Source: Albifimbria verrucaria | Lineage: Eukaryota; Ascomycota; Sordariomycetes; Hypocreales; Stachybotryaceae | DNA: 64,000 bases | NCBI GenBank assembly: GCA_020081605.1 | Contig: JAHREC010000018.1 | Span: 1,054,001 to 1,118,000 of the forward strand | Direction: 5' to 3' | Part shown: piece by piece, positions 46,190 through 56,951 of the stretch | How positions within the stretch are numbered: the first letter of the stretch is position 1 | Layout: the number at the start of each line of letters is the position of its first letter | Translations under genes and position numbers: made by a program | Notes under the pieces: generated by a model | Seen by the model: only the letters and a program-made list of their open reading frames with translations | Database searches by the model: none | What the model was told of the DNA's origin: nothing

Positions 46190-47182
46190 ATGTCCGCGCT
46201 CGCCGGCCTCGAAGACGAGAAAAAGCTCTACCAAGAACAGGCATGCCCACCTGCCCGCACTGCCGACTCGTAATCGATGGCCACCTTTCTGACTGCTTCT
46301 ACAGCTCGATATCGTTGGGGCCAACTCCGCGATGACCCTGGAAATGCTGAACTCCAAGCGCTGCAGGCCGAGTTGAACAACCTAATAGACCTCCTCAATG
46401 AAAACATTGCTGAGCTGAAGCCTCAGCAGACGCAGAAGCCTAAAGAGAGTCCCAAGCCGGCCACTGAGCAAGCAGCACCGGCCGAGCCTGAGAAATGGTC
46501 GCGCGAAAACCACCCAGCCTTCAAGAAGGCCACGGCTCCCGTTGAGGAGAAGGAGGAAGCTCCTGCCAACTATCAGGTGAACGATACTGTGCTCGCAAAA
46601 TGGGTATCTGGCGATAAGGCATTCTACCCCGCAAGAATTACCTCGATAACTGGCTCTTCTACAGCCCCAATCTACACGGTCAAGTTCAAGAGTTACGATA
46701 CCACGGAAACCCTGCGATCAAAAGATATTCGTCCAGTATCGAACAAGAGGAAAGCCGATGCTGTTTCCTCCGCACCAGCCACGCCTCCTGTGGCCACGCC
46801 CCAGCTCCTGGCGTTGTGACCTCCGCAGGCGCCACCGTTTATCCAGATGCCAAGAAGGATGCTGAGAAGTCAGACGATCCCTCCAAACCGCCCAAGCCGA
46901 AGAAGATCAAGGCCAAGAAGGAGCTCGAAGCTGGGAAAAACAAGTGGCAGGAATTCAACGCTAAATCCAAGTTTGGCAAGACTCAAAAGAAGGACAGCAT
47001 GTTTCGAACTCCCGATGGCATTCACGGAAGAGGTATGGCTTACTTGGACTCTTACAACCGCAACCCAGCTTCCTTGCTGTTGCTAACGCACTTTAGTTGG
47101 TTTCACTGGCTCTGGCCAGGCCATGCGAAAAGATCCCACGCGAAGCCGCCACGTGTACCAGGTCAACGACGAAGCCGAATAG
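46190..47182 (+). CDS. spf30: Splicing factor SPF30 (Tudor domain)
   Basis: Three exons: 46190-46240, 46305-47032 and 47097-47182. The protein starts MSALAGLEDEKKLYQEQLDI in good Kozak context (accgccaccATG) and carries an N-terminal helix (DDPGNAELQALQAELNNLID), a linker, then the Tudor domain (NDTVLAKWVSGDKAFYPARI, YTVKFKSYDTTETLRSKDI), a Lys-rich segment and the conserved end NKWQEFNAKSKFGKTQKKDS, FRTPDGIHGRVGFTGSG. This is the SMN-related factor that helps tri-snRNP join the spliceosome; the Tudor domain binds dimethyl-arginine tails of Sm proteins. The first intron seems to use a GC donor (CAG|GCATGC). Frame changes at c 46325 and cccc 46799-46802 each need one base; with both added all intron phases agree. 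Confidence 0.9.
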
Positions 47183-47536
47183 TGAACATGCGGCTTTCTT
47201 TTGTCCAAATATGAATAACGTGTCTTTGGCGTTATGGGTGGACGGCGTTTTGGGGTCCCCAGAGCAATTGCTTAATCGAGACAGCGGTAACATGTCCTGC
47301 ATCGCACCGTGCCAGAAGCTAACTGTCATTGGGCATTTCAGCTGCGGCTTAAAGCTCCGTCTTGAGAGTGTTTGAGTTCGATAGGCGCATTAGGAATTGT
47401 GCTCGGGCACCTCGATTAATGTCCTGGATAGGATTATGGTCCATCGTAGTTTTCTTGTAAAAGATATTTACTTGACAGAGCTGATATTTATTTATACAAT
47501 ACTTATACAGAAACCATACAAATACCGGGCCGGCTA
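47183..47536. other. Convergent 3' flanks
   Basis: About 350 bases between the stops of SPF30 and Ind1; nothing else seen. Confidence 0.5.
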
Positions 47537-48638
47537 TTATCCTCCCAAATTTACCTTGGCCTTGATAGCTTCAGCTATTTTCATGAATGCAGCAGCTCTC
47601 TCGCTGGAGGGCTCAGCGACGACGGTTGGCCTACCCTTCTCGCCGTCTTCTCCAATATTTGGATGTAGTGGAATGTCTCCTAAGAAATCAATGCTGTGTT
47701 CTTCACACATGCGAGTAACCCGGTCGTGTGACCCAAAAACGTGCGTCTCGCCGTTACAGTGAGGGCACTTGAAGAGGGACATGTTCTGGACCAAACCGAG
47801 AATGTTGACATCGACTGTTTTGAACATGTTGATGCCCTTGACTGCGTCTTTGGTGGCTAGCGTGTGTGGTGTAGTGACGATGACAGAGCCTACCGGACAG
47901 AGTGTATCAGCAAGGTGAATTGCAGGAAACCGAGGGCGACTAATCTTACCATCTAGTATCACTTGTTGTGTAATAGTCAGCTGTGTGTCTCCTGTTCCAG
48001 GGGGCAAGTCTAGGACGAGAACATCTAGGCCTCCCCAGTGGACTTCATGGAGAAGTTGCTGTATGGCTTTCATGACCATGGGCCCTCGCCAGACGACTGG
48101 CGCATTCTCGCCGACGAGGTAGCCCATGGACATTGTTTTAACACCATAGTTTGTTAGAGGAATCAATTGGTTCTCTGGATTCAGTTAGCAATTTATTATA
48201 GTCTGTGGCCCGCCGGAGATGGCTCACGGCTTGATAATCTGGGTTCCCTGATAGGTCAAAGAGCGTAGGAACTGATGGCCCGAAGATGTCGGTGTCAAGA
48301 ATGCCTGCGCGAAGTCCTAATCTTGCAAATGCGAGAGACAAATTGGCTAGAAGCTGTGAGAACGTGGGACCACAGACAGGAGACTTGATGCAACCAACCA
48401 GCTACGGTACTCTTGCCGACGCCGCCCTTGGCTGACGACACAGCAATGACCTTGTCAACGCCAGTGATCTTACGCCTCTGAGGACGTCTTGGCCAGTTGG
48501 GCGGAGTGCCTGACCGAGGAAGACCCTGAAGATCGTCAGTTGAAGTGAGGATAGATCAATATCTGAAGTACCAACAAGTGGATTCTCATGTAGAGCAGCT
48601 CGCGAAGCTTGGAAGAGCCGGAGTGCGGTGGAACGCAT
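47537..48638 (-). CDS. ind1: Iron-sulfur protein Ind1/NUBPL, complex I assembly factor
   Basis: Start at 48638 (MRSTALRLFQASRAALHENP), a likely mitochondrial presequence. Introns follow codon 21 (GTTGGT donor), the P-loop (GTTGGT donor, TTCTAG acceptor), the NPDYQA segment and VILDG. The deviant Walker A motif SSAKGGVGKSTVA, DTDIFGPSVPTLF, LDVLVLDLPPGTGDTQLTIT and the CxxC of NMSLFKCPHCNGETHVFG (cluster binding) identify the Mrp/Nbp35 family, and the presequence points to Ind1, which inserts Fe-S clusters into complex I. The third intron's donor region (GCC|GTGAGC near 48228) is one base out of phase; a second G would fix it. The C-terminus (AFMKIAEAIKAKVNLGG) is complete. Confidence 0.92.
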
Positions 48639-48903
48639 GGCTTTGGACTATGGGCACGTAACCCAGCGCTCTAGAATGAGGAAGAATTGAGAACATGTGC
48701 TAGCCTACAAAATGCTGACACCGGAGGTCTCCTCAGCTGTTTTATGAAAGGCTAAGAGGACGATATGCTGCTCGTCATTCTGATGAGTATTGAATTAGAT
48801 CCACAGTTGTAGTCTGCAAGGTAACCAGACTAACTTGGTCCACGTTACTGGCACCAACGACCATGCAGTAGCAGAACCCACCTTGGTAGTGCCAGCGCCA
48901 GTG

Positions 48904-48936
<33 letters not shown>

Positions 48937-49066
48937 AGCGAAAATTCTGCCACTGGCCACCGCCAAAATTTTCAAGACCAAAACTGCTGCTTGAACTAGA
49001 AGACTAGAAAAATTCCGACGTGGGGTGTCTTGTCTACCAGTGCAACTTCGGCAACAGCACGTCAAA
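48639..49066. other. Divergent promoter region of ind1 and BFR2
   Basis: About 430 bases shared head to head by two housekeeping genes; it holds the GCCAGA repeat listed separately. Confidence 0.5.
48891..48934. repeat. GCCAGA hexanucleotide repeat, about 7 units
   Basis: Tandem units read gccagc, gccagt, then gccaga five times, in the promoter between ind1 and BFR2. Confidence 0.9.
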
Positions 49067-50816
49067 ATGGCCAAAGCAAAGGGTCGCGCGCATTTGTTCA
49101 AGGACGACGAGGAAATCGTCAAGGGTGCGTTACCATTCACTTCTTGTATGTTTTTGACCGACGCTGACTTTTCAATTAGACTATGATCCTGAGTTCAATG
49201 GCCCAGAGAAAGACCAAAGCGGAAGCGAAGTAAGCGACAATGAAGGCGCGGCAACAGAGCACTATGTCTCCGTTGGCGAAAGCAAGATGAGGCGGAAGGA
49301 GAGCCAGTCTCTCGGTCCCAAGTACCGCGGTGCGCGTGTTTCGCGAAAGGCCCTGGAGCAAGACAGCGACAACGAGGAAGATGACGACGAAGCCTCCGAC
49401 GATGAGAAGGGAGACTACGCTGATCCCGAACTCGTCAATCTCGAAGCGGACGAAGCTGAGGCCAGCGATTCCGAGATTGCTAGCGACGACGCTCTTGGAG
49501 AGTCTGACACCGAGCGCTTTAAGGACTTTGCTTTCCGAGGAAGTTCCAAGCCTGCCAAGAAGCTGAACAAGCGAGCTACCGCCGCCGACTTTATGTCTTC
49601 GTCTGATGATGATGCTGCCGGAGAAGGCGCTGAGTTGAACGACGATGAGGATTCCGAGGAGGATGATGACGACTTGGATGGCGCAGCGCTGGACGATTCG
49701 GAAGACGACGAGGACATGGACGATGGCCTTGACGATCTGCTCAACGGAGGTGCTGACTCCGAAGAGGGCTCTGCGGAAGACTCTGACGCCGATGATGATG
49801 ACGAAGAGCCTTCGGATGATGATGAAAATTCCGACGATGAAGAATCCGAAGATGATGAGAAATCTTCCAAGTCCAAGAATGCAACTGCCAAGCCAATGCT
49901 CGCGGCGCTGTCCAACCGCGCAGATATCGACAAGGGCATGGCTATCCGACAGCAGAGGCAGGTTTACGACGGACTTCTCAACTTGCGAATTCGACTGCAG
50001 AAGGCGCTCGTTGCGGCCAACACATTTACAGCCCTCGATGACAGCCCCGAGGCGGAGTCTGAGCCCTACGAAGCTGCTGAAGAGGCCGCTATCAAGCTGC
50101 TCAACACCATCAGCAGCCTTCGCGACGGCTTCGGACCGGCAGCTCGGGCCGGAGACAAGAGGAAGCGTACTCTTGAAGTCTCTATGCCAAGCGAGGAGAT
50201 TTGGCAGCAGCTGCAGGATGAGGACAGCAACCTTGTCAAGTTCCGGGAGGATAGATTGGAGAAGTGGTCAAAGAAGGTGCAATCAGTAACTGTCACGGCA
50301 GCCAAGGGACTGGGCGCAAAGAACAAGACCCTCATCAACGCTCTCCAGGATCAACTGGCAGACCCCGATAACCGTCTGGTGAAGCGCTCCCGAATCCCTC
50401 GATCATGCGCCCCAGCCCAAGCAGCCAAGAAGGTCACGGAAGACGAGAACATCTACGACGACGCCGACTTCTATCAACTCCTCCTGAAGGAGCTCGTGGA
50501 TCAGCGCACCGTGGAAACGTCTGGTGAGCAGAACAGCGCTCTGCCATCTATCATGGTCACTGCGGCGAAGGAGGCCAAGATGCGTAAGGTGGTGGATCGA
50601 AAGGCCAGCAAGGGCCGCAAGATGCGTTTCACCGTACACGAGAAGCTGCAGAACTTCATGGCGCCCGAGGACAGGCGTTCTTGGGAACAGGAGCAGATCA
50701 GCCGTTTCTTCGGAACGCTGCTTGGCCAGAAGATGGAGCTCAACGAGGAGAGCGAGGACGAGGACATGGACGAGGCTAATGCGGAAGAGGAGGGTCTTCG
50801 ACTATTTAGAAACTAA
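49067..50816 (+). CDS. BFR2: Ribosome-biogenesis factor Bfr2 (AATF/Traube family)
   Basis: Two exons, 49067-49124 and 49180-50816, with GTGCGT donor and AATTAG acceptor. Start MAKAKGRAHLFKDDEEIVKD. The first 230 residues include PKYRGARVSRKALEQDSDNE and long Asp/Glu/Ser tracts typical of nucleolar proteins. The conserved core follows: KGMAIRQQRQVYDGLLNLRI in the AATF leucine-zipper-like region, EKWSKKVQSVT, then NIYDDADFYQLLLKELVDQR, KGRKMRFTVHEKLQNFMAP and the end FFGTLLGQ. Bfr2/AATF acts in the small-subunit processome on 18S rRNA precursors. No frame break over 1.7 kb, which is the exception in this window. The stop is only 23 bases from the stop of the next gene on the other strand. Confidence 0.93.
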
Positions 50817-50839
50817 GGTAGAGAATACAAGTAACCTTG

Positions 50840-51343
50840 TCAACTGCTGGAGAAGCCAGCAACAAGAAATAATAGCAAAAGTCCCAAATGCACACCCAAG
50901 TGAACGACAGGACCTCCTAGTGGACGGGGCTCCTCAGTGTCCGCCATATATTGCAACCTCACGGCAGCGCGATAGCAAGGCCATAGGTGCCAAAAGGCGA
51001 AGGCCAAGGCCACAGACCGGGTAGTCTCATCGACAGGGCGGCTCAGGAATATGACGCATATCAAATTGGTGAAGAGCAGCAGACCGCCTTTGGACTGAAG
51101 TAGGAGCCCAGCAGCAGGTGAAAGGGGCGTAAGATGAGAGGCGGGCTTGAGGATGAAGGTAAGGGCGGCGGCCGTTTCGATAGCGGCATGAATGACAAAC
51201 GGCAGCCGACTGGGGAGAGCATGGTTGGAGTCGTCTGCGGCTGATAGGCTCGGCAAAGGTGGCAGGGGCGGGAAGCGAGGGCGAGTTGGAGTAGCAAAGC
51301 TCGCCAAGGGGAAAAAGAGGTAGTTGGTTGGGTGTATCTTCAA
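50840..51343 (-). CDS. Small multi-pass membrane protein, unknown function
   Basis: Single exon, 167 residues, start at 51343 (MKIHPTNYLFFPLASFATP). After a Pro-rich N-terminus come four hydrophobic segments: PFVIHAAIETAAALTFIL, AAGLLLQSKGGLLLFTNLIC, then TTRSVALAFAFWHLWPCYRA and VHLGVHLGLLLLFLVAGF. Similar small four-helix proteins of unknown role occur widely in filamentous ascomycetes. The frame is intact. The gene converges on BFR2, leaving almost no room between the two stops, so their 3' UTRs must overlap. Confidence 0.7.
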   Translation of the reverse strand: MKIHPTNYLFFPLASFATPTRPRFPPLPPLPSLSAADDSNHALPSRLPFVIHAAIETAAALTFILKPASHLTPLSPAAGLLLQSKGGLLLFTNLICVIFLSRPVDETTRSVALAFAFWHLWPCYRAAVRLQYMADTEEPRPLGGPVVHLGVHLGLLLLFLVAGFSSS

Positions 51344-52827
51344 TTTTTTGCGTGAAACGGCACAGCCACTAAGGTAAAAAGCCGGCCGAGGAGCGGATCC
51401 GCCGGAGCGGCGTCCGGGTTGGGAACGAACACGACGGGAAGGGCTGGCTGGTCGAGACGTGCACTGCGCAGTGTGGTGTCTGTGGGTGATTATGATATGT
51501 GTTTTGTTTCTGAATTCTCACGGGCCAGTTGAGGGTTGAATTGTTATGGGGTGCTGCGACAGGTTTGGAGATGGGTAACTACCTACCTAAGACAAGCATG
51601 CCACTTACATCGAGGCATTGGGCGTACTGAAGATTCAACGCAGAGTCTCTTAGGTTGCTTGATAAATTATTCTTTAACTTGATCAAATGTAATTGTATTT
51701 ATTCTTACTTGAGTTGTCTTATTAGACAGACACCGAAAAAGAAAACGAAAGAAAACAACCGATCCGAACCAAAGAACTCGTCGCTTACCTGCCACGCTGC
51801 CTTCACAGATGAAACCAGCCCACCACAAGGCACTTCCCGTCTGCGTGTCTGACCTCTGCCACCAACCTCTCATCACCCCGCCCCTCCCACACGGTGGCCT
51901 AGACGTCGTTTAGGAGCCTAATGCGCGCCCTGAACCAGACGATGCTAGTCCGATTAGGCACAACAGCTCGTGGTTAAATGTTTTGGTGCGTCGTCAGCGA
52001 TGCCGGAACCGCGCGCTGTTGTTCGCCCTCCGGGGAAGAGGCGAGCTTTGGCCAGGGACCGGTCGGGACAATTGTTTGAAAGCTCTGACACTGAGGCTAT
52101 GCTGCTGCGTTTTCCTTGGTGGGCGATGCTGGGTAGGTACAGGTAGGTAAGATATTTACATCATCTCGAGCTCGAGATAAGAACAAGGTACCCCGATTGT
52201 TGAGCCAGGTCCTATGACGGATTGGGTCGTGGCCAGGTACCTTGGCCTGGACGCGGAGGACCCCGCATCTCAGTATCCGCATCGGGCTAACAGACAGCCC
52301 GCAGAGGGCCAGACGCCCCAAGCCGGTACCTGCCCGTTCCGTCGCCGTCGTCCACCAACAGGTACACGCACCGTCTGCCTCAACCATCTAGACTATCCGG
52401 TACTTTGGCCTGACCCCAAGGTCCTTTCTTTGGTTTCATCTTTCGCTTCAACTTCGCACCAGCGTGACGCCCACGTCCACCTCGTTTTGTTTCCCTGCCA
52501 TCTACAAATACCCAATTGCCCCGTCCCCTGCTTCTAGATCGCCAAGTTGCCGGGTGTGCAACGTTTCTATTGTCACGGCGTCATCGATCCATCACCGCGT
52601 CTTGTCTGTCTTTGCCTCCCCGCTAGCCTGCATAAGAATTGTTGCAATTCCCAGTATTGCCCCAATCGACGAAAATACAAATTGCATCCTTTGTTTCCTC
52701 CCTCCTTCGCGAGTTCGTGACCTCGACATTCGCAACTTGAACCTGTCGCAGTCATCCCAGACCGCTTTCTTCCTCAACGTGTCGCTGCCCTCACTCAATT
52801 GCTCGTCTTCGCTGCCGCACCGATCTC
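51344..52827. other. Divergent region upstream of the type III PKS, with GTAC motif cluster
   Basis: About 1.5 kb with no gene seen. Between 52130 and 52410 there are about six GGTAC sites (ggtacagg, ggtacccc, ggtacctt, ggtacctg, ggtacacg, ggtacttt), a density well above chance, and several TAGGTA units. The last 300 bases before the ATG at 52828 are pyrimidine-rich, a common fungal promoter/5' UTR feature. Confidence 0.45.
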
Positions 52828-54235
52828 ATGGCGGCGCCCAACAGCTTTGGGGAGCTCGACCTCTCCATCATCGGGTTGGCGTCGCAATACCCCCGTACTC
52901 CCTCGAGCCCAATGCCGTCGACACCTTGGCCGAGAGGTTCTACCCTGATTCGCCTTCGTGAGTGTGTTTGTTCCCCTGACTCGAGGCCCGCCAAGCTCGG
53001 CGTTGCTAACCGCGGAGGCGCAGTATGAAGAAGGTTCTCTCCATTAACCGATACACCGGCATCGACAAGCGCTCGTCCATTGGCACCCCAGACCACCCTT
53101 CCGTGAACCAGGAAAAGCCCCTCAATAACGGAGCTGCACAAGGTCTTCATGAGCGATGGTGTGCCGCTTGCCGTGAGCGCCGCCCGCAAGGCCATTGCTG
53201 AGGCCGGCCTTGACCTGTCTCAGATCACACACATCGTCTCCACAACCTGCACCAACAGCGCCAACCCCGGTTTCGACCACTTCGTCGCAAAGGGCCTTGG
53301 CATCACTCATCAGGTGGAAAAGGTGCTGCTGCACGGTGTCGGCTGCAGTGGTGGCCTGGCCGCTCTGCGGACAGGCGCGAACCTAGCGCTTGGTCACAAA
53401 TTCCGAGGAAAGCCTGCGAGGGTATTGTGTGTTGCGCTCGAAGTCAGCACGACCATGGTCAGGAGCGAGTTGGACAGCATCAACGAGCTACAGGAGACGA
53501 GGATAGGCGCGTGCTTGTTTTCCGATTGCGCAAGCGCTGCGGTGCTGAGCAACGGCATCGGGGAGCCTGCCGAACCGATCTACGAGCTGCTGGGCTGGGA
53601 CCACAGAATAATTCCCGATACCGAAGATGATCTTGGTTTCGACGTAGATCCTGTTGGTAAGGATAAAGCGTTCTCGTGTTGGATTTTCGCTAATTGTTTG
53701 GCTCAGGCTGGAAAGTTGTTCTCACACCGCGGGTCCCTAAGCTTGCCGGGGATCGATATTACCAACCTTCCAAGACCTGATGGCATCTCTGTCGTTACCA
53801 TCCGAATACCAGAAGCCCAGCGATTTCGATTGGTGTATGCACCCAGGAGGCGCAACCATCTTGACCGGGGCGGAGCGCGCTCTCAACATTAGCCCCGAGC
53901 ACATGCGCGCAAGCTACGACACATACATCAACCACGGCAACTCAAGTTCCGCAACTATCTTCAGTGTCATGGATCGCATGCGCTCCAAGGAAATGGATGC
54001 CATGGCGCCCGAGGGTCGTGTCCGCGAGTACATTGTAGGTTGCGCGTTCGGCCCCGGCATCTCCGTCGAGATGAACATGCTACGGCGGAACCTCGAGTAC
54101 GGCAGCCGCATCAACGGATTGCAGACGCCGCCCGAGACGGAGAGCGAAGCTAGCGACGACGTACCGGAGAGGAGTTCGGGGAACAGCGACGAGGGCTTCA
54201 TTGCAGAAGCGTTGGAGAATCTAGATGTGGATTAG
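52828..54235 (+). CDS. Type III polyketide synthase (chalcone synthase-like)
   Basis: Three exons: 52828-52957, 53024-53656 and 53707-54235 (GTGAGT and GTAAGG donors). Start MAAPNSFGELDLSIIGLASQ. The catalytic triad is visible: Cys in VLLHGVGCSGGLAALRTG, His in DWCMHPGGATI, Asn in YINHGNSSSATIFSV. The GPGISVEMNML motif near the C-terminus is the family's GFGPG-like loop. Length, about 430 residues, suits fungal type III enzymes, which condense fatty-acyl starters with malonyl-CoA to alkylresorcinols or alkylpyrones. The tail after 395 residues is acidic and disordered. Frame changes: ccccc 52890-52894, about 53112-53127 (two bases needed, one each in the A4 and C4 runs) and gggg 53748-53751. 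It heads a row of four same-strand genes with FAH, a Zn2Cys6 regulator and a P450. Confidence 0.9.
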
Positions 54236-54689
54236 ACAAACCATTCTCGATTACAGCATATCTGGTGTTGGCCATTGTTATTAGACCACAGACTTAGTAT
54301 TGGCGCCATGAGATTCCAGTCGTAAAACATCAATATAATTAAGCGACGAACATAACATACCGTCATAACGGTTCTAGATGCGAGAATGCAAATGCTTGTT
54401 CACGTGAGGAATCACCGTTGTTGGTGTTAGCGTCTCAAATGATGCAATGCGATTTCTCAATCGGGTATGGCATTCGGCCTGGTTGATTGATTCTCCCATC
54501 GGCTTGCATCGGCCGGTGTGCGGGGCAGGCGGATCATATTCCGTCAACCGGCCTCGGGCGGGATTAGAGCTCGGTACCACCTCCACAGTGGAAGCTGCTA
54601 CAGTTAAAGAGATACAGGGCATGGCTCCAATTTCTTTGCAAATTACGCTTACATAGCTTTCCCCGGCCATCAAGGCACACGCAGCAAGC
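54236..54689. other. Spacer between PKS and fahA
   Basis: About 450 bases: 3' UTR of the PKS gene and promoter of fahA. No gene is seen. Confidence 0.5.
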
Positions 54690-56080
54690 ATGGAGTTGAG
54701 CGCGTCTGCAAAGTCATGGGTGCCGGCCGATGAGCGCGGCGACTTCTCGATTCACAACCTGCCCTTGGGCGTCTTCTCAATCACGTCCAGCGATGGCGCA
54801 GGACACGGTCCCCGCGTGGGCGTGCGCATTGGGGACTTGGTCCTTGACATGAAGGCTTTTACCGAACACCTGGCTGCTGGGACTTTGCCAGACACTGAGG
54901 CTTGTGCAGAGTGCTTTGGGCACCCAACTCTCAATGCGTTTGCCGCTAAGGGTCGCGGCGTACATAGGGCTGTGAGACGTGACCTGCAGCGCGTCTTGGT
55001 GGAGGGGACGGAGCTACCTGACGTCCTCCAGAAGAACAATGCCCTGAGGGAAAAGGTGCTGCTGCCGTTGAGCGCCGTCAAGATGCACCTCCCCATGCAT
55101 ATCGGTGACTACACGGACTTCTACGTGGGCTATCACCACGCGTACAAGGTCGGGGAGCTCTTTCGCGGACCTGAGAACGCCTTGCAACCGAACTACACTC
55201 ATCTGCCAGTTGGCTACCATGGCCGCGCCTCGAGCATTGTCGTGTCCGGAACCCTGATCCGACGACCGTGGGGACAGTTCCTGGAAAACCCTACGGCCAC
55301 GCCAAAGCAGCCAATTACGGCCCCCAGTCGCAGGCTGGATTACGAGCTCGAGCTGGGATGCTTCATCTGCAAGCCCAACGAGATGGGATCCCCATCGACG
55401 TCAACAGCGCCGATGAGCACATTTTCGGTTACGTACTTCTGAACGATTGGAGCGCCTGAGACATCCAGGCATGGGAGTACGTCCCGCTTGGCCCGTTCAA
55501 TGGCAAGAACTTCGGGTCAACCATCAGCGCGTGGGTGGTGATGGCGGATGCGCTGGAGCCGTTCCGGACAGAGCCCTTGGCGAACAAGACGACGGTGCAG
55601 GACTACATGAAGGAAAACGAGAAAAGGAGCGTCTTCGACATCAAATGCGAAGTCAGCCTGACAGGTAAGTGAAACCCCCACCAGCGGAGTCGCAAGAGAC
55701 GCAGAGCCGTTGCGCTAACACGGATTTGTCTCATCGGCTGAAGACAACGGCCACACCTCCACGTTGGGCAAAACCTCGTCGCAGAATCTGCTTTGGTCGT
55801 TCCCGCAGATGATCGCCCATCACACACTTGGTGGCTGCCCTCTTCAGACAGGGGACCTGCTTGGCTCCGGCACTATCAGCGGGGCGGCGTCGAGTGAGCG
55901 CGGCAGTTTGCTCGAGATGACGGAGGGAGGCAAGCAGGACGTCCAGCTGGAGAACGGACAGGTGAGGCGTTTCCTGCAGGATGGCGACATACTCGCGCTG
56001 GGGGATACTGCGAGAGGGAGGGACGCAGGATAGGATTTGGGGTTTGCGAAGGCAAGGTTGTGAGCGCGATCTCGCGATGA
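54690..56080 (+). CDS. fahA: Fumarylacetoacetase
   Basis: Two exons, 54690-55664 and 55744-56080 (GTAAGT donor, TGAAG acceptor). The enzyme hydrolyses fumarylacetoacetate to fumarate and acetoacetate, the last step of tyrosine breakdown. Conserved blocks: HIGDYTDFYVGYHHAYKVG (metal Asp and catalytic His), LDYELELGCFI (the two metal Glu), VLLNDWSA-x-DIQAWEYVPL with the metal Asp, GPFNGKNFGSTIS with the catalytic Lys, QNLLWSFPQMIAHHTLGGCP and the end GFGVCEGKVVSAISR. Two frame changes need one base each (ggg 55385-55387, ggggg 56000-56004). Separately, the codon for the invariant Arg after NDWSA is TGA (55457-55459) instead of CGA, an in-frame stop. If real it would cut the protein before its active-site Lys. 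Position next to a type III PKS and a regulator is discussed in the findings. Confidence 0.92.
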
Positions 56081-56951
56081 CTTTAGCTCGTGGCGTTCAG
56101 CGCTGGTTCCTAGATAAGGCAGACTATGACATCTTGCAGGCAGGGCACGTCAAGCATTGTCCCGTAATAGAAATTCGGTTATGCAGCAAAGCATTTTGCC
56201 CACGTTCAGCCCACGTTTCCTCATGGAGATTCGTCGCTTATCACCGGAATGCAGGATCCACGCGCAGGGCTTGGCTACGGTAGAGGAGCTGTACTGTAGA
56301 GGAGCTGTAGAAGAGGCGCCCTCCTGCCGGGCGAGGAGCTGTAGGTCCTGCGCCCGACTGCGACAAGCAACGTCCGAGCGCAGGGATTCGCGTGGTGATG
56401 TTGCAGCAGAGCTTCAGCTGCGACGGCCAACGGCCGATTGTGACGCGGGCCGCCTGTCGCATGTAGTAAGCATCTGGCCGGACCCCGGCGACATCGCGCC
56501 AATCCGGTTCAGCCAGGGCATCATGAATCTAGGTGGCCTGCAGTTTCAGGGCACGGCGGCGCACCAGTGGCGATGGCCATGTGGCTCGGGAGGGAGCGGT
56601 GCGGCGGCGGGAAATCGAGTTCAGATGAACCCCAGGGTTGCATTCCCGAGTGCAAGAGGAAAGACGTGAGGCGGACGAGGCACGGTAGATGTAGGGACGG
56701 GCCACGTTAACCCCGGCCGTGCGTGCGTCAATCAGGATAACGTCTTTGATGGACGGGCCTGAAGGGAGAGGGAGAGGAGACGAGGCACTACCGGGGAGGG
56801 AAACGACTAAGGCGTGCTGGGCAGTCACGTGGGCGATCTCCTCCGCGAAACTGGAAGCCAACTTGTCTGTCAGTCGAGCTGAATCAGAACATCTGTTTCG
56901 ACAATTGCTTTCCTTCACGTCCGTCGCAAAGTCCTCGATGGACGTCGCGCC
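56081..56951. other. Upstream region of the Zn2Cys6 regulator
   Basis: About 870 bases. A 170-codon open frame at 56157-56669 has no recognisable motif and I do not call it a gene. Promoter of the regulator is expected on the right. Confidence 0.45.

Noticed and set aside
48891..48934. CRISPR-like or regulatory array reading of the short tandem repeats
   Set aside because: Direct hexamer repeats without spacers; an ordinary microsatellite in a eukaryotic promoter.
49415..49939. Ser-rich minus-strand open frame of 174 codons
   Set aside because: It is the mirror of the Asp/Glu tracts of BFR2; the plus strand has a recognisable family.
56157..56669. Plus-strand open frame of 170 codons between fahA and the regulator
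   Set aside because: Arg/Cys-rich composition typical of GC-rich non-coding frames, no motif, no convincing start or splice sites.
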